Part shown: piece by piece, positions 46,556 to 54,975 of the stretch
Numbering within the stretch: position 1 is the first letter of the stretch
How the letters are laid out: the number at the start of each line of letters is the position of its first letter
Source of the DNA: Armatimonadota bacterium
Lineage (GTDB): Bacteria > Armatimonadota > UBA5829 > DSUL01
Assembly (NCBI GenBank): GCA_025998755.1
Contig: AP024674.1
Location: 682,001-746,000 of the forward strand
Length of the DNA: 64,000 nucleotides
Reading direction: 5' to 3'
Notes under the pieces: model-generated
What the model was told of the DNA's origin: nothing
What the model saw: only the letters and a program-made list of their open reading frames with translations
Databases searched by the model: none
Made by a program: the position numbers and the translations under genes

Positions 46556-46795
46556 ATGTCTGAACCGGTCATCGCCGAACGCAGTCCTTCCGTCATCCGT
46601 CTGGAGCCGGGAACCTACTACTGGTGCCGCTGCGGCCTGTCGAAGGACCAGCCTTTCTGCGACGGGTCTCACGAGGGAACGGATTTCACGCCGCTGGAGT
46701 TCACTCTAGAAACCGCCAGGAACATCGCGCTCTGCCGCTGCAAGCACACCGCGAATGAGCCGATGTGCGACGGTACACACCGCCAGTTGCCCTGA
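46556..46795 (+). CDS. tandem CDGSH iron-sulfur protein
   Basis: A 79-residue protein made of two CDGSH zinc-finger-like motifs: CRCGLSKDQPFCDGSHEG (residues about 24-41) and CRCKHTANEPMCDGTH (about 60-75). Each provides three Cys and one His for a 2Fe-2S cluster of the mitoNEET type. The protein is soluble, with no helix or signal. CDGSH proteins sense redox state or transfer clusters; the partner here is unknown. AAAGGA lies before ATG 46556. It is transcribed away from eda, and its 3' end faces the SIS gene 22 bp away. Confidence 0.9.
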   Translation: MSEPVIAERSPSVIRLEPGTYYWCRCGLSKDQPFCDGSHEGTDFTPLEFTLETARNIALCRCKHTANEPMCDGTHRQLP

Positions 46796-46816
46796 CATCC
46801 TGCCCTTGGCAGAAGG

Positions 46817-47863
46817 TCATTCCGTTGTGGTGATCTTTCCGGACCGGCGGAATTCGCCGGCGACGAGCCCCCGGTCACGGGCCATCTGTTCGAGCATCAG
46901 CTCCTGAGCAACGCTGCAGGCCAGCGGGAAGATCACGGGCTCAGGGCACGGTATCAACAGAACTGTCATCGTCTTTGCTGACTCGGCGGGTTTGGCTGAG
47001 AACAGCACCACCCGTGCGCCCAGGGAGGCGGTTTCGGCGGCCATCCTGCGCACCAGATCCCCGGCGGGAGAGGAGTCGGCAAAGAGAACGGCACAGCTGT
47101 CCGGACCGATCATCTCCATCGGACCGTGCCGGAATGCCCCTCCGGTCAGTGCACAGGTGTGAAGATGAACGCCTTCCTGGAATGTGAGGGCGGCCTGCCT
47201 GGCGGCGGCCATTGACGGTCCGCGAGCGACGAAGGTGATGGCATTTCCGCCCCGCAGGAACTCCGCCGCAGCCCTGGCTTCCGTCGCGCGGGTTTCCACC
47301 CATTCTTCCATCTGTCCGGCTACGCCTTCCAGCGCTCCCAGTGTGGCGGTGATCTCACGGCCGGTCAGAGCCTCCGGCAGAAGCGCCAGCAAAGCCAGTG
47401 TATTGGAATAGGTCTTCGTGGAGATGGATGCCTCGGTGCCCGCGAGCAGGGGGAGATTCGCGCGGGCCAGCCGTGCCATGGTGCTCTCCGGATTGTTCGT
47501 GATCGCGATCAGCCGCGGGTGCCCTTTCAGGGACTCCGCCACTTTCCGGGTCTCGATGCTCTCGCCGGATTGTGAGACAGCGAAAACGGTGTCGTGGAAG
47601 TTGACAGTGCGCAGCCCGTAGTGTAGCAACTCGCCCGCGTCGCGGATGACCACGGGAACGCTCGCGGCGTCGGCAAGGCGGTCCGCCACAGCGTGCGGTG
47701 CGTGCTCCGACGTGCCCATTCCGGTGAAGAGGTAGCTCCGGGGAGACACTCCTGCCACCGTGCGTGCGTTCGTGAGCAGTGAGCGTCCCTCTCGTCTGCC
47801 GTAGAACTCTATCAGCTCGCGCAAGACCGCTGGCTGTTCCGCAACTTCATCCAGAAACGCCAC
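46817..47863 (-). CDS. double SIS-domain sugar isomerase-like protein
   Basis: A 348-residue protein with two sugar isomerase domains (about 35-165 and 200-330), related to the isomerase half of GlmS and to AgaS/FrlB deglycases. Signs are YLFTGMGTSEHAPHAVADRL, FAVSQSGESIETRKVAE, SISTKTYSNTLALLALL and LTGGAFRHGPMEMI. There is no glutaminase domain, so it is not GlmS. It is probably a ketose/aldose-aminosugar phosphate isomerase or deaminase; the substrate is uncertain. The frame is open from 48055, but GGAGG six bases before GTG 47863 and the start of the conserved domain set the start here. Confidence 0.83.
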   Translation of the reverse strand: MAFLDEVAEQPAVLRELIEFYGRREGRSLLTNARTVAGVSPRSYLFTGMGTSEHAPHAVADRLADAASVPVVIRDAGELLHYGLRTVNFHDTVFAVSQSGESIETRKVAESLKGHPRLIAITNNPESTMARLARANLPLLAGTEASISTKTYSNTLALLALLPEALTGREITATLGALEGVAGQMEEWVETRATEARAAAEFLRGGNAITFVARGPSMAAARQAALTFQEGVHLHTCALTGGAFRHGPMEMIGPDSCAVLFADSSPAGDLVRRMAAETASLGARVVLFSAKPAESAKTMTVLLIPCPEPVIFPLACSVAQELMLEQMARDRGLVAGEFRRSGKITTTE

Positions 47864-48014
47864 GCCGATCCTCCAGGGCGGCGCTTTGTCACATCCAACC
47901 GCCCGCTCGGATTTCTCCTTCCCCTGCTGGAGTTCCTGCCACAGGGGCCGCGGACGATACAGGGGATTGCCAGACGGAAGAATAAGCACCGGGTATGAGA
48001 GGAGGACCATTCGC

Positions 48015-49250
48015 ATGAACGTTGCGCTCACCCTGGGGATCCTGGTCATCTTCATCGGTGGTGTGCTGGCGCCGTCGGCGGCCTTCGAGCTTGACGACCT
48101 GCTTCTCAGCTACTGGTGCGGCCCGGATCCGTCCTTCGATGCGGCGGAACGGTACGCCGAGGTGGCCGCCTGCCATTTCAACTGGTGCCTGCCTCCGTGC
48201 TCCGGTGCGACGCTGGAACATAATCTGGCGGCTCTGGCAGCCTGTGAGAAGCACGGCCTGAAAATGATCGTGGCGGACGAGCGCATCCTGAAGCGGTTGC
48301 CTGAGGATCCGCAGTTCGAAGCGGAGCTTGCCTCTGTGGTGCGAGACTACGCCGCCAGCCCGGCACTCGGAGGCTATTTCATCATGGACGAACCGGGCGC
48401 TGCGGCCTTCGAGCGCCTGGCCGCCGTCCATGCGCAGCTTCTGAAGCTTGATCCCGGACGCCTCCCCTGCATCAACCTCTTCCCGGATTACGCCTCGCCG
48501 GAGCAACTGGGAACGGCCACTTACGAGGAATACGTCGAGCGGTTCTGCCGCATCGTGCATCCGCGCCTGCTGAGCTACGACCACTACGCTCTGATGAACG
48601 ACGGCTCTCTGCGGCCGAGCTATTTCAAGAACATGGAGATCATTCGGGATGCAGCCCTGCGGCACGGCATCCCCTTCTGCTTCATCCTGCAGCTGATCCC
48701 TCACGGTCCCTACCGGGACCCGTCTGAAGCGGAGCTCAGGTGGCAGGTCAACACCGCGCTGGCATATGGCGCGAAGGGAATCCTGTATTTCACTTACTGG
48801 ACTCCCGGATCGGACCCTGTCTGGGAATTTCAGAGGGCGGTTATCACCCGGGATGGCGAGCGTACGGCGCACTACAGGCAGCTGCAACGGCTCAACCGGG
48901 AACTGCGGGTGATCGGTCCGGTGCTGGCGAAGTTGACCTCGGTGGGCGTCTATCACACGGGCGATCTGCCGCCCGGAACCTCGGCCCCGGACTCCCGGTT
49001 GCCCGTGAAGGTATCAGGAGGGCCGGCTGTTGTGGGACTGTTCCGCCATCAGGATGGAACCGGCTGGTTGATGCTGACCAACCGGATGATGGATACGCCG
49101 TGCCGGGTCACCCTGCGGCTCTCCGGGAAGACTGCCGGTCTGAGCGAAATGAGCCGGATCTCCGGGGGAATGATTCCCGTGCCGTTGAATGATAGCTCTG
49201 TGGACCTGGAGCTCCGCGCGGGGGAGGGGCGGCTTTTCCGTCTACGCTGA
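48015..49250 (+). CDS. secreted TIM-barrel protein, putative glycosidase
   Basis: A 411-residue exported protein. GGAGGA eight bases before ATG 48015 and the signal peptide (1-23, VLAPSAAF) fix the start, though the frame opens at 47886. It has an alpha/beta barrel pattern: HFNWCLPPCSG, GLKMIVADERIL, GGYFIMDEPGAAAFERLAAV (Glu126, a plausible acid), LLSYDHYAL and GAKGILYFTYWTPGSDP. The last 80 residues form a beta domain (VGLFRHQDGTGWLMLTNR). A glycoside hydrolase-like role is likely, but the catalytic pair is not assigned and no CAZy family is claimed. Confidence 0.65.
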   Translation: MNVALTLGILVIFIGGVLAPSAAFELDDLLLSYWCGPDPSFDAAERYAEVAACHFNWCLPPCSGATLEHNLAALAACEKHGLKMIVADERILKRLPEDPQFEAELASVVRDYAASPALGGYFIMDEPGAAAFERLAAVHAQLLKLDPGRLPCINLFPDYASPEQLGTATYEEYVERFCRIVHPRLLSYDHYALMNDGSLRPSYFKNMEIIRDAALRHGIPFCFILQLIPHGPYRDPSEAELRWQVNTALAYGAKGILYFTYWTPGSDPVWEFQRAVITRDGERTAHYRQLQRLNRELRVIGPVLAKLTSVGVYHTGDLPPGTSAPDSRLPVKVSGGPAVVGLFRHQDGTGWLMLTNRMMDTPCRVTLRLSGKTAGLSEMSRISGGMIPVPLNDSSVDLELRAGEGRLFRLR

Positions 49251-49403
49251 CTGCGCGCGGCCTGTCGGTAGACACGAGAGCCACTTAGTCATCCCGGCTG
49301 CGGACATCCGCCCATGCTAGAATGCTTCGGGAGAGGGAAGCCCGTCCAGGGTACCGGGAGGCGCTCCCGCCCGTTCAGATGCGCCTGAGCTCGTAGAAAA
49401 ACC

Positions 49404-50768
49404 ATGTCGAAACCGGTCGTCGCGATCGTGGGCCGTCCCAATGTGGGAAAGTCCACGTTATTCAACCGCCTCATCGGCCGGCGCGTGGCCATCGTCGAGG
49501 ATGTGCCGGGCGTCACGCGCGACCGCATCTACGCTCCGGCAGAGTGGCGGGGCCGGGAGTTCGTCGTGACGGACACCGGCGGCATTCTCTGGGGCGACGA
49601 CGATCCGTTGCGCAGCCGGATCGTGGAACAGGCGCAGATGGCCATGGACGAGGCGGACGTCATCATCCTTGTGGCCGATGTGGAGCAGGGGCTGACGGGC
49701 GCGGATCACGACCTGGCCGAGCACCTGCGCAGGAGCCGCAAGCCGGTTTTCGTCGCGGCCAACAAAGTGGATGATGCTTCCAGGGAGGCCGCCGCTGCGG
49801 AGTTCCACGCGATGGGATTTCAGGGGATGTTCCCCGTCTCGGCGCATCACGGACGTGGCGTGGCGGACCTCCTGGATGCCGTCGTGCAGCACCTGCCAGA
49901 GTCCGACAGTTCCCCCTCTTACGACGATTCCACGGTACGCCTTGCAGTGGTGGGGAGGCCCAATGTCGGCAAATCCTCCCTTATCAACGCCATTCTGGGC
50001 GAGGAGCGGGTCATCGTGTCGGATATCGCGGGGACCACGCGCGACGCGATAGATACCCCATTCGAGTGGCAGGGACGCAGCCTGGTCTTCATTGACACCG
50101 CCGGCATCAAGCGCGCCGGGAAGGTGCAGGGCTCCGTGGAGTACTACTCCGCGCTCCGAGCCATGCGGGCGATGGAGCGCTCGGACGTGGCGCTGCTGGT
50201 TATAGACGCGTCAGCCGGTCTGACGGACGGAGACAAGCGTGTGGCCGGGTACACCCGCGATGCCGGGCTGGCTTGCGTGGTAGTGGTGAACAAGTGGGAC
50301 CTGGCGCCCGACCGTTCTCCCGCGGCGCGCCGCGAGATGGAGCGCATCATCCGGGAGGAGATGCCATTCCTGGATTACGCTCCGGTGGCTTTCACGTCGG
50401 CCGTGCAGCGCAAAGGAATGGATGTGGCCATTGACTGCGCGATGGTGGCCTATGACAACTACAACCGCCGCATCCCCACAGGTGAGCTGAACCGCCTCCT
50501 TCGCGAATGGGTGGACAGCCGCCCTCTCACGCGCAAAGGCAGGGATCTCAAGGTCTACTACGCGACGATGAGCCGGGTGCGTCCACCGACGGTCACCATC
50601 TTCGTGAACGATCCCGCGTTGATGCACTTCTCATACGAGCGCTATCTGGTGAACCAGCTGCGAAGGCAGTTCGGGTTTGCCGGAACGCCGGTCGTGTTGC
50701 AGGTCAAGCGGGCAAAGGGAGATCTGGATCCAGTATCTCCTGCGAAGGGAGGAAAGGGTGGGCGCTAG
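49404..50768 (+). CDS. der: ribosome biogenesis GTPase Der (EngA)
   Basis: A 454-residue GTPase needed for 50S subunit assembly. It has two G domains: GRPNVGKS (10-17) with DTGG (57-60) and NKVD (120-123), and GRPNVGKS (184-191) with DTAGIKR and NKWD. A KH-like C-terminal domain (about 355-440) follows, including YYATMSRVRPPTVTIFVNDP. The 153-bp gap before ATG 49404 has only a TAGAAT -10-like box and no clear Shine-Dalgarno site. plsY starts within its last codons. Confidence 0.96.
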   Translation: MSKPVVAIVGRPNVGKSTLFNRLIGRRVAIVEDVPGVTRDRIYAPAEWRGREFVVTDTGGILWGDDDPLRSRIVEQAQMAMDEADVIILVADVEQGLTGADHDLAEHLRRSRKPVFVAANKVDDASREAAAAEFHAMGFQGMFPVSAHHGRGVADLLDAVVQHLPESDSSPSYDDSTVRLAVVGRPNVGKSSLINAILGEERVIVSDIAGTTRDAIDTPFEWQGRSLVFIDTAGIKRAGKVQGSVEYYSALRAMRAMERSDVALLVIDASAGLTDGDKRVAGYTRDAGLACVVVVNKWDLAPDRSPAARREMERIIREEMPFLDYAPVAFTSAVQRKGMDVAIDCAMVAYDNYNRRIPTGELNRLLREWVDSRPLTRKGRDLKVYYATMSRVRPPTVTIFVNDPALMHFSYERYLVNQLRRQFGFAGTPVVLQVKRAKGDLDPVSPAKGGKGGR

Positions 50769-51438
50769 CGCAATAGCCGGGCTTCTGGCCGGGGCCTATC
50801 TCATCGGGTCCATCCCGTTCGCGCTGCTGATCGGCTTTGCCTGGAAGCGCGTGGACATCCGGAAATACGGCAGCGGGAATATCGGCGCCACCAACGTGCT
50901 GCGGGTGCTGGGGTGGCCGGCGGCTCTCGTCTGCTTTGTGCTGGACGCGGCGAAGGGGCTGGGGCCGGTCTGGTATGCGCAGTCGCTGCCGGATGTGGAC
51001 CCCCTCCTGGTGGTGGGTGTGGCCCTCGCAGCCATCCTGGGTCATAACTTTTCGGTGTTCCTGGGGTTCCGCGGCGGCAAAGGTGTGGCGACCAGCCTGG
51101 GAGTCCTGATCGCCATCGCGCCGCATATCGCCGGCCTGGTGTTCTTTCTCTGGGTGCTGGTGGTAGTGGTGACCCGCTACATCTCCGTTGCCTCCATTCT
51201 GGCGGGTGTCAGCGTTCCCGTCTTGATGTTGCTTTCTTCCCATCTGCAGGATACCTACTGGGGGCGGCCTGTTCCGCAGGAGTATCTGTATCTGGGATTG
51301 CTGGGGGCCGGGTTCATCCTGATCAAGCACCGGCCCAATCTTGTGCGGCTGATGAACGGCACGGAGCCGAGGGTGGGGCAAAGGATTTCCGTCGAGCGGT
51401 CTGGCGAGGCTGCGGAAAGCCGGGGAGGCAGAGGATGA
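50758..51438 (+). CDS. plsY: glycerol-3-phosphate acyltransferase PlsY
   Basis: A 226-residue membrane enzyme that transfers acyl groups from acyl-phosphate to glycerol 3-phosphate in phospholipid synthesis. The family motifs are GSIPFALLIGF, RKYGSGNIGATNVLRVLG (about 38-55), GHNFSVFLGFRGGKGVATSLG (in part; about 99-119) and, near the C-terminus, LIKHRPNLVRLMNGTEPRVG (in part). Five or more helices are evident. GTG 50758 (GGGAGG upstream) overlaps the der stop by 11 bases, although the frame is open from 50677. The last ten residues are Glu/Gly-rich. Confidence 0.93.
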   Translation: MGASAIAGLLAGAYLIGSIPFALLIGFAWKRVDIRKYGSGNIGATNVLRVLGWPAALVCFVLDAAKGLGPVWYAQSLPDVDPLLVVGVALAAILGHNFSVFLGFRGGKGVATSLGVLIAIAPHIAGLVFFLWVLVVVVTRYISVASILAGVSVPVLMLLSSHLQDTYWGRPVPQEYLYLGLLGAGFILIKHRPNLVRLMNGTEPRVGQRISVERSGEAAESRGGRG

Positions 51439-51959
51439 ACGCAGGCGAACCTTCGTCTCCGCACGCGCGTCTTGCGCGGGCCGCTCTTGAGGAGTATGTG
51501 CGCCGCGGGCGAGTGCTCCCGGCGCCAGATGATGTGCCGGAGGATCTGCTGCGGCGGGCCGCCTGTTTCGTCTCCCTCAAAAAAGACGGGGCCCTGCGGG
51601 GATGCATCGGGACCATCGAGCCGGTGGAGGAGACCCTGGCAGCGGAGATCATCGCGAATACCATCTCTGCCGGCACCAGAGACCCACGGTTCCTGCCGGT
51701 AACACCGGAAGAATTACCCTGGCTTCAGTATTCCGTGGACGTGCTGACTCCTCCGGAACCCATCCCGGATCTCACCGGGCACGACCCCAGGCGTTACGGC
51801 CTGATCGTCGAAGGATTCGGCCGCCGCGGACTTCTGCTGCCCGACCTGGAGGGCGTGGACACTCCCGAGCAGCAGCTGGCCATCTGCCTGTCCAAAGCCG
51901 GCCTGTCCTCTCCCCGCGGCATCCGGCTCTACCGCTTCACGGTGGAGCGTTACAGGTGA
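51435..51959 (+). CDS. AMMECR1-domain protein (AmmeMemoRadiSam system protein A)
   Basis: A 174-residue single-domain AMMECR1 protein. It has LRGCIGTIEPVE (about 54-65), the invariant hexapeptide, and SVDVLTPPEPI (about 98-108) and IVEGFGRRGLLLPDLEGVD. The molecular function is unknown. In the AmmeMemoRadiSam trio it goes with a Memo-like dioxygenase and a radical-SAM protein, neither of which is in this window. ATG 51435 overlaps the plsY stop (ATGA). Its last 10 bases overlap the convergent PLP-enzyme gene. Confidence 0.9.
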   Translation: MNAGEPSSPHARLARAALEEYVRRGRVLPAPDDVPEDLLRRAACFVSLKKDGALRGCIGTIEPVEETLAAEIIANTISAGTRDPRFLPVTPEELPWLQYSVDVLTPPEPIPDLTGHDPRRYGLIVEGFGRRGLLLPDLEGVDTPEQQLAICLSKAGLSSPRGIRLYRFTVERYR

Positions 51960-53110
51960 GGCTGAAGACTGTCCAACGCCTGCCGGATGTCTTCCACCAG
52001 GTCTTCCAGATCCTCTAGCCCCACGGAGAGACGGACGAGGCCTTCCGTGATGCCCTGCGCGGCCCGGTCCTCCGGTGAGAGAGATGCGTGCGTCATGGTG
52101 GCCGAATGGGAGATGAGCGACTGAGCGCCACCCAGGCTCTCCGCCAGGGTGAACAGCTCCAGGCGGGACGTGAACGCCTGCACCGCGGCAAGCCCGCCCT
52201 TCAGCTCGGCGCAAACCATCCCGGAAAACCCGGTCATCTGACGCAGCGCCAGCTCACGCTGGGGAAAGCTCTCCAGACCGGGATAGGAGACCATAGCCAC
52301 CGCGGGATGATCTTCCAGCGCGCGGGCTACCGCAATCGCATTCTCCTGATGCGCCTTCATGCGGATGCCAAGAGTGCGAATGCCGCGCAACGTCAGCCAG
52401 TTGTCGAACGGCGACGGAGTGGGGCCGCAAGCATTCTGGTAATCGTAGAGCGCCTGATGCAGCTCATCGTCGTTCGTCGCCAGCACTCCGCCCAGCACGT
52501 CCAGGTGCCCGCTGATATATTTCGTTGTGCTGTGGAGCACAATGTCCGCTCCCAGGGCGAGCGGTTGCTGGCAGAAGGGGCTAGCCATGGTGGAATCCAC
52601 CACCACGAGGGGCGGTGTATCTGCCTCGCGTGCGATCGCGGCGACGGCCGCTATGTCCGTCAGGGTGCCCAGCGGGTTGCTGGGCGTCTCGACCCAGATG
52701 AGCCGCGTATCTTCCCTCAGTGCCTGACGCACGTTCTCCGGCTGTTCGGTCTCCACGAAGGTGACTTCGATACCGGTCTTCTGCAGCATCTTCGTGAAAA
52801 ACCGGTGAGTTCCGGCGTAAAGGTGAAGCGAGGAGATCACGTGGTCGCCGGGGCTCAACAGACTGGCGACCGCCGCCACAGCCGCCATACCGCTTGAAAA
52901 GCACACAGCGTGGCGGGCTCCCTCCAGCGACGCCAGAGCCTCTTCCAGGGCTGAGCGGGTGGGGTTCCCGGTTCGCAGGTAGTCGTAGCCGCGCGCGGCG
53001 CCCGGGGCGTCCATCTCGAAGGTGACATTCTGGTAAAGAGGCGGCACCACCGCGCCGGTCCGGGTATCGGGCTTCTGCCCGGCGCGAACAGCCCTGGTCT
53101 GGAATCTCAT
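51950..53110 (-). CDS. trans-sulfuration PLP enzyme (cystathionine gamma-synthase or gamma-lyase type)
   Basis: A 386-residue Cys/Met-metabolism enzyme. Active-site features are SSGMAAVAAVASLL (72-85), TPSNPLGTLTD (142-152), Asp172 and the Schiff-base Lys197 in HSTTKYISGH. The opening, MRFQTRAVRAGQKPDTRTGA, is the usual start of the family, so I prefer ATG 53110 over GTG 53134. Sequence alone does not separate cystathionine gamma-synthase, gamma-lyase, O-acetylhomoserine sulfhydrylase and methionine gamma-lyase. A 6-bp-stem hairpin, GCCTGC...GCAGGC (53139-53155), lies just upstream. Confidence 0.85.
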   Translation of the reverse strand: MRFQTRAVRAGQKPDTRTGAVVPPLYQNVTFEMDAPGAARGYDYLRTGNPTRSALEEALASLEGARHAVCFSSGMAAVAAVASLLSPGDHVISSLHLYAGTHRFFTKMLQKTGIEVTFVETEQPENVRQALREDTRLIWVETPSNPLGTLTDIAAVAAIAREADTPPLVVVDSTMASPFCQQPLALGADIVLHSTTKYISGHLDVLGGVLATNDDELHQALYDYQNACGPTPSPFDNWLTLRGIRTLGIRMKAHQENAIAVARALEDHPAVAMVSYPGLESFPQRELALRQMTGFSGMVCAELKGGLAAVQAFTSRLELFTLAESLGGAQSLISHSATMTHASLSPEDRAAQGITEGLVRLSVGLEDLEDLVEDIRQALDSLQPHL

Positions 53111-53489
53111 CGGCTCTGCTGGCTCCTTCTCCACAACCGCCTGCGGGTGGCAGGCGTCTCATGGGGAGATATCACAGGGAGGCTTAGGCGCGCAAGGTAT
53201 CGCGAATGATTCCGGGTGGCGGGTACGCTCTCTCTGCGCGCCTGGATAGCGATGAAATCTGCGAAATTGAGGGTGTTTCGTGAAACCGGACGTGCCCTGC
53301 AGACGTCAAAGCGGGTGGACACTGCGGCCCGGGGTATGATATATGGCAGAATCAGGGTTCCCGGGGAGGCGCAGCCCCGGAAACGCAGCGTCAAACATCT
53401 GCGCAAAGGCGGTGGAGTCAGCCGCCGGCCCGGGCCGGCCTTGAAAGAACAGGGGCCCGGAGCAACAACGAACGAAAGGATGCGAGACC
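53111..53489. other. 379-bp intergenic region with palindromes
   Basis: No gene is visible. The features seen are a GTTTC-GT-GAAAC inverted repeat (53275-53286), TATGAT (53335-53340) without a good -35, a CCGGGG/CCCCGG hairpin (about 53358-53381), a 16-bp perfect palindrome (53424-53439), and a clear AAAGGA ribosome site before ATG 53490. It serves as the divergent control region of the PLP enzyme (minus) and the barrel protein (plus). Confidence 0.5.
53424..53439. repeat. 16-bp perfect palindrome before the barrel gene
   Basis: GCCGGCCCGGGCCGGC reads the same on both strands. It lies 50 bp before ATG 53490, in the likely 5' leader. It may be a protein-binding site or an mRNA hairpin with no loop; composition alone makes such strings more likely in this GC-rich genome. 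Confidence 0.5.
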
Positions 53490-54017
53490 ATGAAGAGAGT
53501 GGCTATTGTTGCACTCGCTGCGGTGTTGGCCCTCGGAGTGGCGGGATCTTCCAGCGCTCAGGGGTGGTTCAACGTTCAGGACACCAAGCCCAACACCATC
53601 AAGATTGGGGCGTACTGGCCGAGCGATGGTGACGTTCGCGACGCAACCGACTCGCTTTGGTTCGGGTTCGGGTATGAGCGGATCATCAACGAGATGGCGG
53701 ACACCGGCGCGGTGATCACCGGCGAGGCTTCCTGGCTGGTTCAGTCCGATCTGAACATCGTCCCGTTGACGCTCAACTGGAAGAACTACGGCGTGGGCGG
53801 CGGCGCGCGCTCGTGGTACTGGGGCGCGGGCATCGGCGCTTATATCGTCAGCGCTGATTCCGGCGTCGCTTACAACGACGTGACGCGGTTGGGCTACAAT
53901 GCCTTCGTCGGCATCCCGATCAACGACATGCTGGACTTCGAGCTGAAGTACCACTACATCAAGGTCTCCGGCGACAACGCCGGCGGCCTGTTCGCCACAG
54001 TGGGCTACAAGTTCTAA
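53490..54017 (+). CDS. small outer-membrane beta-barrel protein
   Basis: A 175-residue exported protein with a signal peptide (1-23, GVAGSSSAQ). The mature part alternates polar and hydrophobic residues in about eight strands (IKIGAYWPSD, LWFGFGYER, VITGEASWLV, GVGGGARSWYWGAGIGAYIV, AFVGIPIND, FELKYHYIKV) and ends GLFATVGYKF. A C-terminal Phe preceded by alternating strands is the signal for BAM insertion. It resembles small OmpX/OmpA-like barrels. The function is unknown. It has its own leader, AAAGGA before ATG, and a strong terminator behind it, so it is a monocistronic, possibly highly expressed gene. Confidence 0.75.
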   Translation: MKRVAIVALAAVLALGVAGSSSAQGWFNVQDTKPNTIKIGAYWPSDGDVRDATDSLWFGFGYERIINEMADTGAVITGEASWLVQSDLNIVPLTLNWKNYGVGGGARSWYWGAGIGAYIVSADSGVAYNDVTRLGYNAFVGIPINDMLDFELKYHYIKVSGDNAGGLFATVGYKF

Positions 54018-54063
54018 GTTCCAGTTCCGGGAGGAACGTTTCTTCCTCCGGTATGCTGAGGTG

Positions 54064-54095
54064 AAAGGGCGGTCCGGTCAGGGACCGCCCTTTTT
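54064..54095 (+). terminator. intrinsic terminator of the barrel gene
   Basis: AAAGGGCGGTCC (54064-54075) and GGACCGCCCTTT (54082-54093) form a perfect 12-bp stem with loop GGTCAG, ending in TTTTT (54091-54095). A second, imperfect hairpin (54027-54051) lies just after the stop codon. Confidence 0.95.
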
Positions 54096-54130
54096 GTTGA
54101 GCATTCCGCAGGAATCTGGCGACCCTCTGT

Positions 54131-54160
54131 TTGTTGGCTGCGGTGGGCGGCGGCTATAAT
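54131..54160 (+). promoter_or_regulatory. surE promoter implying a leaderless start
   Basis: TTGTTG (54131-54136) and TATAAT (54155-54160) with an 18-bp spacer. The predicted transcription start is 54167-54168, which is GTG 54168, an in-frame start codon of surE. ATG 54159 lies inside the -10 box and would not be on such a transcript. Confidence 0.72.
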
Positions 54161-54167
54161 GCCTCAC

Positions 54168-54968
54168 GTGGACCGAGTGATCCTCATCACCAATGACGAC
54201 GGGGTGCATTCCCGCGGCATTCTTGAGCTCAAGCAGGCCCTTCAGGATATGGGGGACGTGTATGTCGTCGCCCCGGACCGCGGCAGGAGTGCCTGCGGGC
54301 ACGGAATCACCCTGCATAAACCTTTGCGCCTGAACAGGGTGACTCTGGCCGACGGTTCGGAAGCGTGGTCTACCTCGGGCCTGCCGACGGACTGTGTCCA
54401 CATCGGCATCGGCGCGGTCTGTCCGCGGCGCCCGGATCTGGTCTTCTCAGGAATCAATCTCGGCGCCAACCTGGGATGGGAGCTCACCTACTCCGGCACG
54501 GTGGCCGGAGCCATGGAGGGTGCAGCCTTCGGAGTGCCTTCTGTAGCTATCTCCGTCACCACTTACGAAGATGGCGACGTATTCGGTCCGTCGGCGCGGT
54601 TTGCGCGCAGGTTGGCTGACATTTTGCTGGAACGTCCTTTGCCGGAGGGTGCATTCCTGAACGTCAACGTTCCAGCACTCCGCGAGCAGGATATCGCCGG
54701 CGTGGCGGTGACACGCCTTGGGATCCGGCGCTATCCGGGACGCGTGGAAGCTCGCCGCGATCCAGTCGGACGCACCTATTACTGGCTGGGCGGAGACGAA
54801 CCGGAGGACGGGCTGGAGGAGGGCACGGACGTCCTCGCTGTGCGGCAACGGTTCATCTCCGTCACTCCGGTCCATCTGGATCTCACTGCCCACTCTGCCA
54901 TCGAGCACGTGCGGACCTGGCCGCTGGATGGCTGTCTCGCCGGGGCCGGCTTGCCTGCGGCGGACTGA
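54168..54968 (+). CDS. surE: 5'/3'-nucleotidase SurE
   Basis: A 266-residue metal-dependent phosphatase acting on nucleoside 5'- and 3'-monophosphates, and on short polyphosphate in some members. ILITNDDGVHSRG (about 5-17) holds the Asp-Asp metal ligands, followed by APDRGRSACGHGITL and the FSGINLGANLGWELTYSGTVAGAMEGA region (in part; about 83-106). There is no signal peptide. The frame is open from ATG 54159, but that codon overlaps the -10 box, so GTG 54168 is my start. No Shine-Dalgarno sequence is present, consistent with a leaderless message. Confidence 0.92.
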   Translation: MDRVILITNDDGVHSRGILELKQALQDMGDVYVVAPDRGRSACGHGITLHKPLRLNRVTLADGSEAWSTSGLPTDCVHIGIGAVCPRRPDLVFSGINLGANLGWELTYSGTVAGAMEGAAFGVPSVAISVTTYEDGDVFGPSARFARRLADILLERPLPEGAFLNVNVPALREQDIAGVAVTRLGIRRYPGRVEARRDPVGRTYYWLGGDEPEDGLEEGTDVLAVRQRFISVTPVHLDLTAHSAIEHVRTWPLDGCLAGAGLPAAD

Positions 54969-54975
54969 TGGCCGC

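Noticed and set aside
49285-49323. Promoter for der
   Set aside because: TAGAAT is a fair -10 but the nearest -35-like TTAGTC is 27 bp away; spacing is wrong.
53139-53155. SAM-type riboswitch before the trans-sulfuration enzyme
   Set aside because: Only one simple 6-bp hairpin is seen; the kink-turn and multi-helix core of SAM riboswitches are absent.
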